Shown: positions 37,653 through 54,300, counted from the first letter of the stretch. The stretch: DNA of 64,000 nt from Paramacrobiotus metropolitanus (GCF_019649055.1 NW_026570253.1:1054001-1118000); one strand, 5' to 3'. The notes: a model not told the origin generated them from the sequence alone. Program-made: numbers and translations.

Positions 37653-40600
37653 TCAATTAATAAAAGTCTCTTTCGCCTGATTAACCGCCACAGCCTCCCC
37701 ATCCAATTTCTTCTCCTTTTCCGGATTCATGGCAATAACAATCCGATGTGGACCGGTATTTCCGCCCTCCGGAACGGGCGAGACGCCTTTGGCCGCCGGT
37801 GAACTGTCCTTCTTGTCTTTTTTCTCCGTCGATTTGTGTGCCGGCGTCTTAGTCTCGAGAAGATGAATGGCATCATGCACCCGCTTCACCGCCTTTTTCC
37901 GGGCATTCCGCACCTCATCCAGCCCCTCGGTGGTGACCACATCCAGCTTCAACACCGCCTGCGTGAGCAGTTCATCCAGCAGCCGGTATTCGTGGTCATC
38001 GCGGGTGCCGGTGAACTGATTTACCCGCGCCTCCAATTTCTGCACTTCACTGATGATCTCCTGGATGCGATCCAAGGGATTCTTAACCGGCGGTGGCGGT
38101 GGGGTGGTCTCGGTGGGTTTCGGTGGCGCCGAGGCTGACCGTGGCGTCTCCAACGGTTTCACCACGATCGGCACGCGGTGCACTTTGGCGTTGGGCTCTG
38201 GTTTGACTTTGTCGGGTTTCTGCGGCGGATCCATGGGTGCCGAGGACGGCCGGTCATAGCCCATGGGGATAGCCTCGCTGGGATTGCGCTGCTTGGGCAG
38301 GAAACCCATAGGAATGGGCTCGCCATCTTTGCGCCCGGGTGGCGCACTGTCCTGTGTCTGAACTTTCTCCGCTCGCATGGGCGGTTCAATGTCCACGGTT
38401 GGTTTCGGTTGGCGGAAGGTGGGCGGAGAGTGGGTGTCGCGGGACTGTCGGGGGAAGCGCTGAGGGAAAGAGGCTGAGCTGGCAGAGTCGGAAATATCAG
38501 ATGGGCTGTTGGAGGCCGCTCGGTCGATGCCGCTGTCGGAGGCGTTGGATGGGAAGTTGCGTGCCGGCTGTTTATTGGGAAAAGAAGATGACAGGCCCGG
38601 AAAGCTGTTGAAACGACTGCCGGCTGGATGTTCGTTTGACGGCTGCGCTGAGGGCGCTTGCTGCTGTTGCGGTTGCTGGGGAGGAACAGGCTTAGGAACG
38701 GATGACGTCGTCTGGCGCATCAGATTGGATGCGTCATCTTCACTGAAGATGGGGATGTTGCGCACGTAGGAACTCCGTTCGTCTTCTTTGGGGATTTTGA
38801 ACGCGCGCGGATGAAAGGCCGATTCCCGCTCACGATCAAACTAAAAAAAACATTTTTGATATCGTCACTGTGAAATATGGAAGACAATCAAGTGATATTA
38901 GTAGCCAAAGAAACGTGATGCGCTAACGATAGGAACAGTGTACTGCCAACACGTACGCTGAAAAATATTTCTGTCATGTGCAAGAAACAACGATACCGTT
39001 TAAATATTGTGTAAGTATATTATGATGATGTATCGATACCTAAACTGCTATGGTGCTACCGTCGTCAATGCGAGCACTAGCGCCACATTATTCATCGGAT
39101 CGCAGGGCTTCGCACCACAAGCTTCTTTTCCATATAATATTATTATTTTAAAATGCAGTCCACCCACCATACAAGTAACAGAAATAAGTACAGTACTTGT
39201 TTACTTACTTTTTGTAAGCCACTAAACAGGCTCTAGATCTTTGATGGGGTAGCTAGCCAGCAGTCATAAATACGTAAAGTTATGCATAAATGTTACGCTT
39301 ATTGATTTTATGGCATGTGAGGGCTTCGGAACACACAGTAATGACGCAGGTAAACCCGGCTTATAAAAGCAAAACTACATAACTTACCATCCAATTGATA
39401 CTTGTATAGAATCTTTTATGACGCGCAAAGATAAAGAGATTGTTACAGATTACTTTGTACTCCGCAGTTACTAGTATGTACTACAAAGATTTGTAACACG
39501 AAATTTTCACCTTGCATACTACACTATTTACATAATTATTTCAAATTGCAAGCTCGATTAGGATTTAGAAGCCAAAACTTGTAATGAAAACTCAAACTTC
39601 AGTTACCAAAATCATTTTTAGTGAGATAAATTATTGCATACAGTGTTTTGACCACGGATCGGACCGGCTGAAATACTGCATCGCCGCGATATACACTGCT
39701 TAAATGAAGAAAGAGCAATCCTGAATCATACTCTCAGATCATTCTAGGTTTCTAGCCATTGCGCATGGCTAAAAACAGACTCACAGTTGCAATCAACGAA
39801 AATCAATAAAAACATCAATGCCAAAGCAGCAGACTCTGTCGCAGAAAAGAACGCGACCGGAAACATCCCGAATTCACGCAGCTGACTCGCTTTCAGCCGT
39901 AGTCAGAAGCATAGACGATATACTCAACCACGACATGCGGCGATATCAGCTGACGGGATAAGCTTTTATTTGCGGAATGCCTACTGCTGTACAAGGTCAA
40001 TCATCGAGAGAGCTTGACGTGCTGCCCTAAATGTTAATGGAAAAGACTATACGGAAAAAATCGACAGGCGATAATTCGGTGCGGTTAACAACGATTACAC
40101 CCGCGGCATCTTGTAATTGTTGAATCAATTTATTATTACAAAGAAAAATTGTAATTTAAGACAAGGGATTTCAACAGTCAGAGGAAGGTCGTATTAACGT
40201 TTACCGGTTGGCACCACTTATTATTACCAAGCAAACGTACACACGTATCAGAAAAATATTACAGTTGAATGGATACTTTACCGGTCAAGAATGCGCAGTT
40301 ATTATTATCAGAAACGGCTTGAAGTCCAAGCGTCAGCAGAAAGTGCCGGTGATTCGCGGAGAAAGCAGAAGTTAAATAAATATGAAAATATTATCATACC
40401 GGTCGGTCTCAGGTCGGTGTCTATGCAGCATATACGGTAGTAGTCCCTCGAAATGGGTGTATCATTACGAGGATGCACGCAGTCGAACCGACAGTAAATT
40501 TTTTCAGCGATACCAACCGACAACCGTGCACATAGTGCAAGCGACTGCCCACCATCCACGGATGGCTGTCACCTATACCACGCATACAGTGCAAACCATA

Positions 40601-42698
40601 CTGTAACAGTGGCCTATCTGGCTACTGTTCTAGTGGGGTGGCGATCAGCCTTTACCACGATTAAACGGCTGTTGGTGTGAAAGGTGGCACGACCGGCAAC
40701 GATGCTGGCCGAGGACGCTCTTACAGATGTAACGCAATTACACAGGTGGCTCCGATTGGGATGACGCTAGTTCATCCCAAGCGGTCAAACGCAACAACGT
40801 AACTCAAGGCATGTTTAATGACAAGGGAATCAAGAACGCAGCAAGGTTGTAAGCAAGGGTTTCAGCAAGAGGAACAATCAAGTAGATGCAAGCTGTAGCA
40901 AGCGAGTGTCAAGACTGAATTCTAGAAATTCATGAGAAAGGAAACTAGCCGGTAAAGTGGACAAATTCATAACGCGATGGAATGATTCATCATAACTGGG
41001 CGGTCTTATCGTTGGTACAAATACTATCGCTACAATACCTTCCGTCCACGGGTAGCTGTTATGTGAAAAAATAATCTGCTTGTGTGCGTGGTTGTCGGTT
41101 GGTCTCGCTGAAAAAATTTACTGTCGGTTCGACTGCGCGCATCCTCGTATTCATTATGTTGTCGCACTTGCGAGATGAGAAATTATCGTCAGAATATTTG
41201 AGTTCTTAAATTATCGATCCCTTATAGTACAATAAAACGTCAAAAAACAGAACTATCTTTACACTAATAAAAGTCCGTCAATAAGTGTATGCTAATAAAT
41301 TATGTAACCCGAATAAAGTTCGGCATCGATTAGGATTATATAAAAGCTAATTAAAATAACACAAACGCAATGGTATTCACAAATCAGCGCCAGATCGCAG
41401 ACATGCATCGGTGTCACAACTACTCGTATTTGATAAATCATATTCGTTTGTCCGCTGAGAGCCAGCAGAAGCTGCACACAAAAACAAACCTGCCGGTAAA
41501 TAAGTCACCGACGGTAAATACCACATATGAATCCAGAAATTCTTATCCACTTAACTGACCTAAGTATGCAAAAAATATGGTATCAGAATACCATGTGTTA
41601 TTTTTAATAACTATCGTTCAGTACCGGACTCTGTAAGTATCAGACACTGATATTCATTTCCGATTCAGGATCGTGCTGAACAAACTTATTTTAAATTTTA
41701 TGATTATAAAAAGTTTCGATGAGGAACACAGTTACCAAGGCAAGAAAGTTAAACAGTGCAATAATGGCGATGCAACGGTAACGACAGAAACTGTGACAGG
41801 AAATGACCGCGAAGGCATGGATGGTGTTTTTCGGTACACCGCGATATGCTTTATGACTCATTCGTAAACAGGTAGGATAAAAGCTGATTATCAGAAGGCG
41901 ATTGTTGATAAGCAGCTTGTAATAGCTGCTCTTGAAAATATAATCCTAATTCCTATAGTCTTTTCTTGGAATTCCCAGCTACAGTATAGTCACGCTTTCC
42001 TTTCTCGTTCTAGCTATCATTTTAATCATCTCATTTTCATGAATGTTTTAATAATCAAATGAAGCACATACATGGTATGCGGTCAAACTGGCTGAACACT
42101 ATTTACATTGATATACTGTCTATTAGACAGTGTCTAATGCCATGTCTAATCTTGAAATCTAAATTACCGCAACCGGAACTGAAGAATGATAAACTGAAAA
42201 CGAAAATGTAGCAACTCGTAGGTTCCAGCAGTACAAAAAACATATACCTAACAATAAGCGCCTATCCGTACTGCAATTTACCGACGCATTTTCAAGAAAA
42301 AAACGCTGTCACCTACAATCACCCCAGTTGTGCTGTCAAGAATCTTGATACATACGCACTTATGCAGCACGCATAAATTACATACTCGAGTCTCGGACAC
42401 ATCGCATACAGATGAGGTCACACGATAAGCACAATAATATTCACGTAAACACCGAGCAGCGCCATCGACGATAGTTTACATTTAAACTGTTTAACGTAAA
42501 CAACAGCTACCACTACCAATCGCCACCAGACAGCCAGAATCTTACCCATGCTTGATCAAATCCGTTATCCATTCGCATATTCCGCGCACGGTTATGGAAA
42601 CGTTCCCGCATTCTGTCGAAATCATCGGTCATCATGGAATCCATGTCATCCCGGAAGGAGGTGTCGTTTCCGAATGTGAAACGCCGCGGTGCATTCAT
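37653..42698 (-). CDS. BAG3/Starvin-like BAG-domain co-chaperone
   Basis: BAG proteins are nucleotide-exchange factors that bind the Hsp70 ATPase domain. Two exons, 42546-42698 and 37653-38840, join in phase 0 to 446 residues. The C-terminal BAG domain spans about residues 306-380 (PLDRIQEIISEVQKLEARV to VHDAIHLLE). The middle is a long disordered Pro/Gln/Ser-rich region. It contains repeated EPIPMGFLP, EAIPMGYDRP and HRVPIVV, which resemble the IPV motifs by which BAG3 binds small heat-shock proteins. I see no WW domain, as in Starvin rather than vertebrate BAG3. The intron of 3.7 kb is the longest here and holds an inverted-repeat element. The first exon (Met, Arg and Asp rich, FTFGNDTSF) rests on open frame, a GGGTAAGA donor and phase only, so it is less certain than the rest. 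Confidence 0.85.
39818..39961 (+). CDS. Possible small ORF, 47 residues
   Basis: An ATG after an A-rich leader opens a 47-residue frame (MPKQQTLSQKRTRPE then a helical-looking DSLSAVVRSIDDILNHD) inside BAG intron 1 on the opposite strand. Its composition is unlike the flanking AT-rich DNA. I do not recognise it; chance is quite possible. Confidence 0.15.
   Translation: MPKQQTLSQKRTRPETSRIHAADSLSAVVRSIDDILNHDMRRYQLTG
40467..41150. mobile_element. Terminal-inverted-repeat element (non-autonomous, MITE-like)
   Basis: The segments 40467-40533 and 41084-41150 are inverted copies of about 67 bp with few differences, starting TACGAGGATGC and sharing CAGTCGAACCGACAGTAAAT. The interior (about 550 bp) has no transposase frame. 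This is the shape of a non-autonomous DNA transposon. Flanking target duplications are not clear; TCAT lies near both ends. It sits in BAG intron 1. Confidence 0.75.
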
Positions 42699-43900
42699 CG
42701 TGAACGAAATAATTATGACTTCAACACATCCAATAATAAATGCTTCAGACTAACACCAATTAATGTCTCGGAAATTCCAAAAATATTCTCGGAGTACAAC
42801 TGATAGTCAAAAACAGAAATCAACTGGTCAGTGACGCATCAAATCACATGCTGAACCGAGAGAGAGAGATCTTTAACGTCAAGTAGAGAAAAAACAGGGA
42901 CAAGATCTATTTGTTGGCTAATCGATGCTACTTTTCTCGGTTATGTAGAATAAAGAGCAGAAACAAACAAGCTGTCTGTGTGGTAAGATACCTGACTTGC
43001 TGCTACCTGTCGAACGAATTAAGTAGTTAAAATGGTCATATCTCAGCGCACACGGAACGAATGACTAATCTCACTCGAGCTCGGTTTTTGTTGTTCCAAT
43101 CGGATGCCTCACGCGCGTCACGTACTGCAGGCCCGTCGACAGCGCCTTCTGTACGAGTACTGCACTGCGCCACAAACAGCCAATGTTATCCAAACTTGGT
43201 GCTGACATGGCACCACCCACGTATTTTCCGTCGCTAAAAATTGAAATATGCGACGTACGTTCGTCGTTGGCGGAACTGGAATCTTCGGCCGCGCTCGACG
43301 CCGGTATCATAATAATTATTATTTGATATTTCCTATCAGTAGTCAATACAAAGCGGTCGACCGGTGTTCTCATAACCGAAAGGAAAAAACACGTTATATA
43401 ACTGAACATACAATGATACAAATGAGCTTCGCAAGCGCTTCGCGCGCGACGCGTTTTCGCCCCCGCTTCGACCGGCTCATCGATTGACAGTCTGTGCTTC
43501 CATGGTCTATACATACCCGGTACTGTATTACATGCTGATTTATTGTTACTACGGTATAAGAAATTTAGAACTATGAACACAGCGTGCGATGAAGGATATT
43601 CAATCAATGCTTTGATCCAGTGAGGAAATTCAGCTTATAAATGCTGCTTCCGGAGTGGGGATGCAACCTTCATTGAAGTCTTCTCGGTGGCAAGTGCCTA
43701 TATATATTGCGTTTAATTCTTACAACGACAAGTGACAACTGACCACAAAGCCTCTTGCGACGACAGGAAAAAGAACAAAAAACACGACTTGAATTTTGTT
43801 GTTAGTATTAAGCCTGGTTCATTCGTTCGTTAACAAGTTTTAATTCAGTTTGGCGGTACAAAACAGTCATAAGTTTTCTACAAAAAAATGAAATATTTAC
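42699..43900. other. Upstream region of the BAG gene
   Basis: Divergent side of BAG. A CpG-rich stretch (43080-43500) contains CGCGCG runs and a 178-codon minus-strand open frame (43071-43607) with no recognisable domain. It may include a BAG promoter or leader exon. I would not call a protein from it. Confidence 0.4.
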
Positions 43901-43919
43901 AAATTTCACAGTCTTAGCC

Positions 43920-44600
43920 GACAACGGAAATAGGCGGGCTAAACTGCGCACAGAACATATCGTCTAAATAAGCCGATGCTGGTGCTGTTCCCATGACAAA
44001 GGCCGCAATCACGCGTTGGATTTCGATGCAGATCCGCTGCCGCAGGTATTCCGTCGCCCGCAATTTCCTGTTTCCTGTCGTATCATCTTCCCGAGTTCGG
44101 CGACCAAGCGAGAGGCGTCCGGTCCGACGAAGGTGCGATTAATTGATTAAACCGTCTTACTGCACGGAACACGTAGCCTTGAGGAATGTCCCGATATTTC
44201 GCCACTTTATTCTGCTCTGCAGCAGGCCGCGGCTGCCCCCGCTGGTTTCGATGTTGCCGCGATAAAATACCGTACACATACATATGACTTCCCAAGTTAA
44301 CATTACTCCTCTTTCCCAAGGGACCAATCGCATTTCTTCTCGCCATTGGTTCGGGTTAGGCCAGCCGGTGGTTCCAGTTCCGTTTTAACACCAGCTGACG
44401 CGAAGGCGGCTTCATAAAGTGTTGTTAAAGCAGCAGTGTCTGGGCTTCCGGTCCCGGCTTTTTTGTAACAGACCCTGGTAACCTCGCGAGTCGGTCCATT
44501 AATGCAGTTGCAACGGTGTGGAGTGGTGATCGGTACTCCGAGACGATCGAAGGATTCGAAGCTAGGCCGAGAGCGATTCCGAGAAGTGAGTGTTGTGGTT
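43920..44600 (-). pseudogene. Decayed coding-like tract A (repeat-family relic)
   Basis: Minus-strand frames here share blocks with tract B downstream: GPDASRLVAELGKMIRQ, then LRQRICIEIQ. Reading is not continuous and no host gene family is recognised. GC content and codon-like structure exceed the flanks. Two related relics in the same orientation within 1.5 kb suggest a dispersed repeat family. Identity unknown. Confidence 0.45.
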
Positions 44601-44859
44601 TACTCGTGCACGTTATTGTTATGCATGTTGTACAAGTACAATCACTACAATGTACGTACTGGGCTGTAATTTTTATTCACGTAATGAGCAGCAAATTCTT
44701 CACACATTCTAGTGTAAATGAATCGTGAGAAAGAGAAAGCACAAGCGAGTTACACAGCAACATCTACGAACATAGGCGGGCGAATAACAGAATAGAATGA
44801 TTTAGTCTAACAAAAATGTAAATTTGCGCCGGTGGTGCTGTTCGGGCTGTTCCCATTAT

Positions 44860-45320
44860 ACTATAATTATACAGATGCGGCGTTTCCTCGTCGAATCTGT
44901 GTATGCTGACCCGTTGACGCAGAACTCTATTGCTCGCAATTCGCCTGCTGCTGGATCATCTTTCCTGGCACGTTAAGCAGTCGGGTGGCTTCTGGTCCGA
45001 ATGTTTCGTAGGTCCCGCAGCCCAGCTGCGAGAACCAGTAATCCTGGGTGATGTTGCAGTTCAATGCGGTATTTCTCGGTTTATTTCTTCGTATAAGTAC
45101 GTATTAGTACGATACTGTACTAACAGTACTGTTTACCTGACTGCAGCTCACCACCTTGCGGGGGGTACCCTCGTGAATGTTATTATAATTGAATCTGTCG
45201 CCTATCGGCCAGTTTAGCAGGCCATTTTTCGGATTTTCCACCTAGCCACAAGCCACTCATGCGTGTCAAGGTCGTACGTGTGCCGTAACATGCGCTACGG
45301 AGTCATAGACCAAAGGAAGG
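44860..45320 (-). pseudogene. Decayed coding-like tract B, related to tract A
   Basis: Contains ITQDYWFSQLGCGTYETFGP, then EATRLLNVPGKMIQQQ, then VLRQRVSIHR, matching tract A in the same order (IPQGYVF, GPDASRL, LRQRICI). It is broken in several places. No family assignment possible by eye. Confidence 0.45.
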
Positions 45321-45891
45321 TGAGCATACAGATATGTATATCGGTTGTTAGTCTGCATCTCTCTGTCCCCTACCTTTTCTTCACAGGATCTCTTTATGGA
45401 CTTATGGTCAGTTATTGAAATGAACCTGTTGTCTTGTTTCGTCTTTATTCGTATATTCCATGTATAGTGCCTGGTGCTAGTGCAACTTGTTTATTGCAAG
45501 ATCTAACGATTTCATCAGTTCCTTCGTAACTTTTAACTTGGAATCGCAGAATCAGATACAGTAGGTAAGTGCAGTACATCAACCTCTGCGGAAAGCTGCT
45601 TGCAATCCTTGCATACTGCGTGTTATTTTTTACCGTAGTCGTTTTTAACGATAAGTAAGTGGTACTAACATTTTAAACATTTAAGTGATTTTGGCGATTA
45701 ATCGTCCATACTTCAAGTATCTTCCACACATTTAACGGTAGTTGGTTGGCAGTTGCCGTTGACACTGTGTAGCCTTTGTTTTCGTTTTTCTTCGGTTTTG
45801 TTGCTGCAGCTCGCAAGCTCCTTTTCGCAGAATATTATATGTCTTTGCAAAGTACTTAGAACTAGCTCGAGTATACGTTATTTGCAGAGGA
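45321..45891. other. PAK promoter and 5' leader with a predicted leader intron
   Basis: A strong donor (GTAG then GTAAGTG, 45565) and acceptor (TTATTTGCAG, ending 45887) suggest a 323-bp intron in the 5' leader of the kinase gene. No coding sequence seen. Confidence 0.45.
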
Positions 45892-45918
45892 ATGGAATGC
45901 AGCGCAGTCATCTTCTAA
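45892..45918 (+). promoter_or_regulatory. Upstream ORF in the PAK leader
   Basis: ATG then eight codons and TAA end 6 bases before the kinase start. Reinitiation over so short a gap is inefficient, so it could lower translation. A third ATG, at 45897, opens an overlapping frame. Confidence 0.4.
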
Positions 45919-45924
45919 AGCGGG

Positions 45925-50216
<4,292 letters not shown>

Positions 50217-51262
50217 AATCATAGCCTATTGGTGGTCCATAGGAATAGCTATGGCGGATTTATTTTTGTAAACGCTTTTGCCTGTAATCTTGTATCGCCC
50301 TCTGTTGTTAGCCTGGTTTAACCGAGATGTTGATGATCCACACGGTTAGTCTGCTGTCTTACTTATATCTCGCTTAGCGAATTTTTTCTGTCTTTGGAAT
50401 TGTCCCATGTCGGACGCTACTCTGATTTAACTTATCCTCATGCTGTAGATCTGCCGAGTTGCTCACTTTTGTATGGCACGTTGCAATAAGTTTAATTTTT
50501 AGATTTTGTACCCCGTAATTTTTAGTTGTTTCACTTAAATTCAGCCGGCGATGCTGCCAAATAAATTCTTTTTCCCAAACTTCGCAAGCAGTTCCAGACG
50601 CTCCGTTATTAAGCACTCTCGTGTTCTTTAATTACGATCAAAAAGCAATGCTGTATTAACCTGTTAGAAATAACAATTTCGTTTATTCCGCTTTGTTTGT
50701 TCGTTCGACGGTCTACGTCAGTGCACGGTAAAGTGCCCACTGCCCATCTCTTGCATGCTCGGAAAAAAGTCGAAACGAACGCCTGCGATGTCAAATAAGT
50801 AAACATCATTATGAGTCCATGCTTTCCATTAATTATAAAGTATTCTTACGAAATTATCAGCACTACAACATTTTTCGATTGCATGATGATATCGGGTATG
50901 GTGTTATCGGAATTTTTACCGCAACGACAGTTTCTGGAGTATCTGCAACCTTTTTCATCGCGTACGATTTCCCGTACATGTCATCCATACGGTTCAGATT
51001 TGAAAACAGTGATTAGTAACAACAATCCGCACATTCCCAGTAAAACAGCAATTTGAACCGCTCAAATGTGAAAACAGTATTAAACCGATGTGACGCCACA
51101 GTCATCTGCTCTGTATCGTAACTTGCTCAGGTAACACAATGAAAAACAAATTCTACAAAAATCAGAAACATAACCAACATACCCGAATAATTAGCAATAA
51201 ACCACCAATAAAACTGGCTGAGATGCAGTCGGGAAATTGGGAGCAGAGCTCCGCGGGTGTCC
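50217..51262. other. Convergent 3' flanks of PAK and SmD2
   Basis: AT-rich. AATAAA at 50560-50565 could serve the kinase gene. No coding exon recognised. Confidence 0.5.
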
Positions 51263-51772
51263 TCATTTGGGTTGCGTGGCCTGCAGGGGATTGCGGAGGA
51301 CCAGAATGACGCTGTCGCCGCGCAGAAACATCTTGGAGATGAAACGGTCCTTGTTGACGGGTTTGCCCTTCTTCTGGCCCTTCCCGGACTTCGGGTTCTC
51401 CGTCCACATCTCCTTGACATTCTCCAACACCATATTACAGTGCCTGCAAGGGAATACAGTCACAGTACCGATCAGCGAAAGTGTGCTTGAACAGGCAGCG
51501 GGTTCGTCCCTGTTTCAGCGTACCTGTCGAAGGCTTTGACGCGCGCAAGGAGCTTTCGATTGTTTCGACAGTTGATCAGAATTTGGGTGTTATTCTTGAC
51601 GGACTGAGTGAGGACGGAGAGTGGTCCGGTGCGGAATTCTTCCTCTTCGAGCTTCTGCAGCTCATCTTGAGTCATTTCACTTTTGGGCTTCGCAGCAGTC
51701 CTAATCAAGAAATGTGCGCGTACAGTTAACAGTTATAATGCCACATACGCGAAGTGTATTAACTTACGCCAT
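51263..51772 (-). CDS. SNRPD2: Small nuclear ribonucleoprotein SmD2
   Basis: SmD2 is one of the seven proteins of the Sm ring on spliceosomal U snRNAs. Three exons give 120 residues, against 118 in humans: 51768-51772, 51524-51700, 51263-51443. Blocks are almost identical to vertebrates: [58 protein letters not shown] and [20 protein letters not shown] (Sm1 and Sm2). The first coding exon is only five bases (ATGGC): Met plus two-thirds of an Ala codon, with a GTAAGT donor. No other in-frame Met lies upstream of the Sm fold, so this start is well supported. Confidence 0.97.
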
Positions 51773-52665
51773 GATCAGAGCAGGGTACGAAATGGAATGG
51801 CTTCGTCAATGTAAAACAATTAAATCTGAATTTATTGTGCGCAAAAAAACAGAGAAAACCTATTTAATAGTAATGTTTAATATAAAAAAATTGCTCACAT
51901 AAAAGTTTTATTGTCGTTGAGAACCTTTCAAATGAATATGCAAGACATGCAAGTTGCAAGCTACCGTACCGCGAACGCAGTGGATAGTTTAATAGCTGCC
52001 GTTTGAGTGGGGTAGCCTTAGAGACATTCTCGAAACGGCCTCGTAAGGTCACTGTACAAATTTCTCACAAGTCACAACTATAATAATTAATAATTATCAA
52101 GTGTAGTAAATAGTAAATACTGAACTTGATGACTGCGGTACTTATGATATGCTAGGCCAATTTTAGCAAAACTTTTCCCCAGTATTTCCACAACCCTTTA
52201 TTTTAAAATAAAGTTTCAGAAGGTTTTAATACCCAAAAAACACGAGTTGATCGACATATACAATTTTATTAGTGGCTTGCATATTTATTTTCTACCGCAT
52301 ATTTGTATTTATGGTATCGCTTCCTCTATTTTCTTGCATATTTATTTTTATGGTATCGCTTCCTGGTACTACTTAGACTACAATAGTTGTTCCCGGGACA
52401 GTTTCAGCGCTACAATAGTTTTTATGGCATTTTTTATTGACAGACCAAAGCAAAAATCGCAATGAACAAAAGTGTACAAAGTACCCGTATCTCATTGTTT
52501 GATTTAAATCTGAATTTAAAAAATTGCAAAATAATGAAAATTTAAATAAATAGCTACTAACCCACAGCTAAATCTTAAATCAGTCATCATTTTTGCAGTG
52601 TATGAAAACAGTGTTTAGCATCAGCGGGTTTCCAAAAGGCAAACAACACGGAAGGAATCATTTTC
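51773..52665. other. Intergenic, SmD2 5' side to Rho 3' side
   Basis: AT-rich. TGCATATTTATTTT with GGTATCGCTTCC occurs twice near 52279-52355 as an imperfect short repeat. No gene seen. Confidence 0.45.
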
Positions 52666-54300
52666 CTACATCAGACTGCAAAATCGCTTCTTTCTTGGCG
52701 TAATCAGTCGCACAGCAGTATCGAAGATTTCCTTGACACCTTCGCCCCGTATAGCGGAGCATTCTAAATATGCAAGAGCGTGAATTTTCGCGGCAACTTG
52801 CTTACCGACATCCGGCTTGATCGGTTCCTGAAAAAAAATGATCAATAACGTTTCCGGAATTTGACGTGTATTTACTTGACGTATATCGGTATATGTACTA
52901 TTTAACAATGATACAAAAGTAACAAAAAAAGCACCGCATTGCAGAACGAAACTGTTTGCGAGATTCTGACAAACCTTCGTGGTGAACAATATAGACAAAA
53001 GAAAAACCTGCATGTATAAAAATAAACTTCAGAAAACATCCTATACCATTCCTTTGCTGGCCAAATGTTGCATCACTTTCTGGTCCGACCGGAGATCCTT
53101 TTTCGTTCCCACCAAAATTATTGGTTTTTTGTGGCAATAATTTTCTAGCTAGGCAAATGAAGGAGTTACCCATTTTTGATCGTGGGTGCAAAAATCAGCG
53201 CGGCTTGCGGTTTACCTCTGGTAACCATTTTTCTTGCGCATTAATCAAGCTCGCTGGATGAGCAATGGAAAAGACCAGCAGGATAACATCGGTGTCCGGA
53301 TAACCCAAGGCCCGCAAACTGTCTGGAAATGTTTTGAGTGTTGATGCTTATTGTTAGTATGCGCACAGTAAGCATCCAATGTAATTGCGAAGTACATTCA
53401 TTACCGTATTCTTCCTGACCCGCGGTGTCCCATAATTCGAGATGCACCTGTGCATATTCAATAAATTTTACAAAACAAAAAAAATTGTTCATTTGCACTT
53501 ACAATAAGCCGATTTCGTTCAAATTTCAGCTCGTATGCTTGGTAAATACCGTATATGTACTTACAGTATCTATGCAGCTATTTTGCGCTTACGCGTACTG
53601 TATTGTACATCAAAGTCAAAGTTTGTAGAAATACAGAAATCAATAATAATTTCTTCTAACGTGCAACGGCAAAATATTCATATGAATAAGATCTGTTTGT
53701 TGACGGCGCACGGACTTATACATTTGCATCTTTATACAAATTACCAATCACTGTATGCTAATAATGGGTACCACATTGATTTGAATTGTTTGACATGAAT
53801 GCGAAACATTATTATGACATTGTTATGAAATTAATTATAATATTATTAATTGTGACATAAATTATGAAAAAAAGATTATATAATTATGTAAATGGCAATA
53901 TTATCACGTCTAGTAATGTAATGGTAATGCCATTGGAATTGTGGCATTGTGCAAATAAGAATACGGACTGTAACGGACAGTACGGTAAGTATTATACATA
54001 TTACATATGCATACAAAAGTCATATTCATATGTACATACAGTGTTACCAAGGCATAACACATTTATATTTATATTTTGCCATGCATGGTATTACTGTGCA
54101 TATAAGTGGACAGACTGTAAACTCACCGTTTTCCCGGCCACTTGTACATCCTTTGTAGTCATATCAAAAACAGTGGGATCATGTTCCACTGGAAAATAGT
54201 TTTTGGTGAAGACGGTTAACAAGGAGGTTTTACCGCATCCGCCATCGCCCACCACGATCAGCTTATACCTGTCCATTTTCGATTTCGATCCGGCTCCCAT
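52666..54300 (-). CDS. Rho-family small GTPase, copy 1
   Basis: Rho GTPases switch actin and polarity pathways. Five minus-strand exons, all phased, give 195 residues: 54127-54300, 53405-53447, 53216-53322, 53047-53148, 52666-52827. Motifs: P-loop [11 protein letters not shown], switch [31 protein letters not shown], Rho insert-like segment, ECSAI, and a C-terminal polybasic PRKKRF with CAAX box CSLM. Final Met suggests farnesylation. The effector loop FDMT differs from the usual FENY/FDNY, so partner choice may differ from RhoA/Rac/Cdc42. N-terminal extension of eight residues (MGAGSKSK). Tandem with another Rho gene of equal length upstream on the same strand. Confidence 0.94.

Noticed and set aside
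43071-43607. 178-codon open frame, minus strand
   Set aside because: CpG-rich promoter-like DNA, no domain, and no clear join to the BAG first exon.
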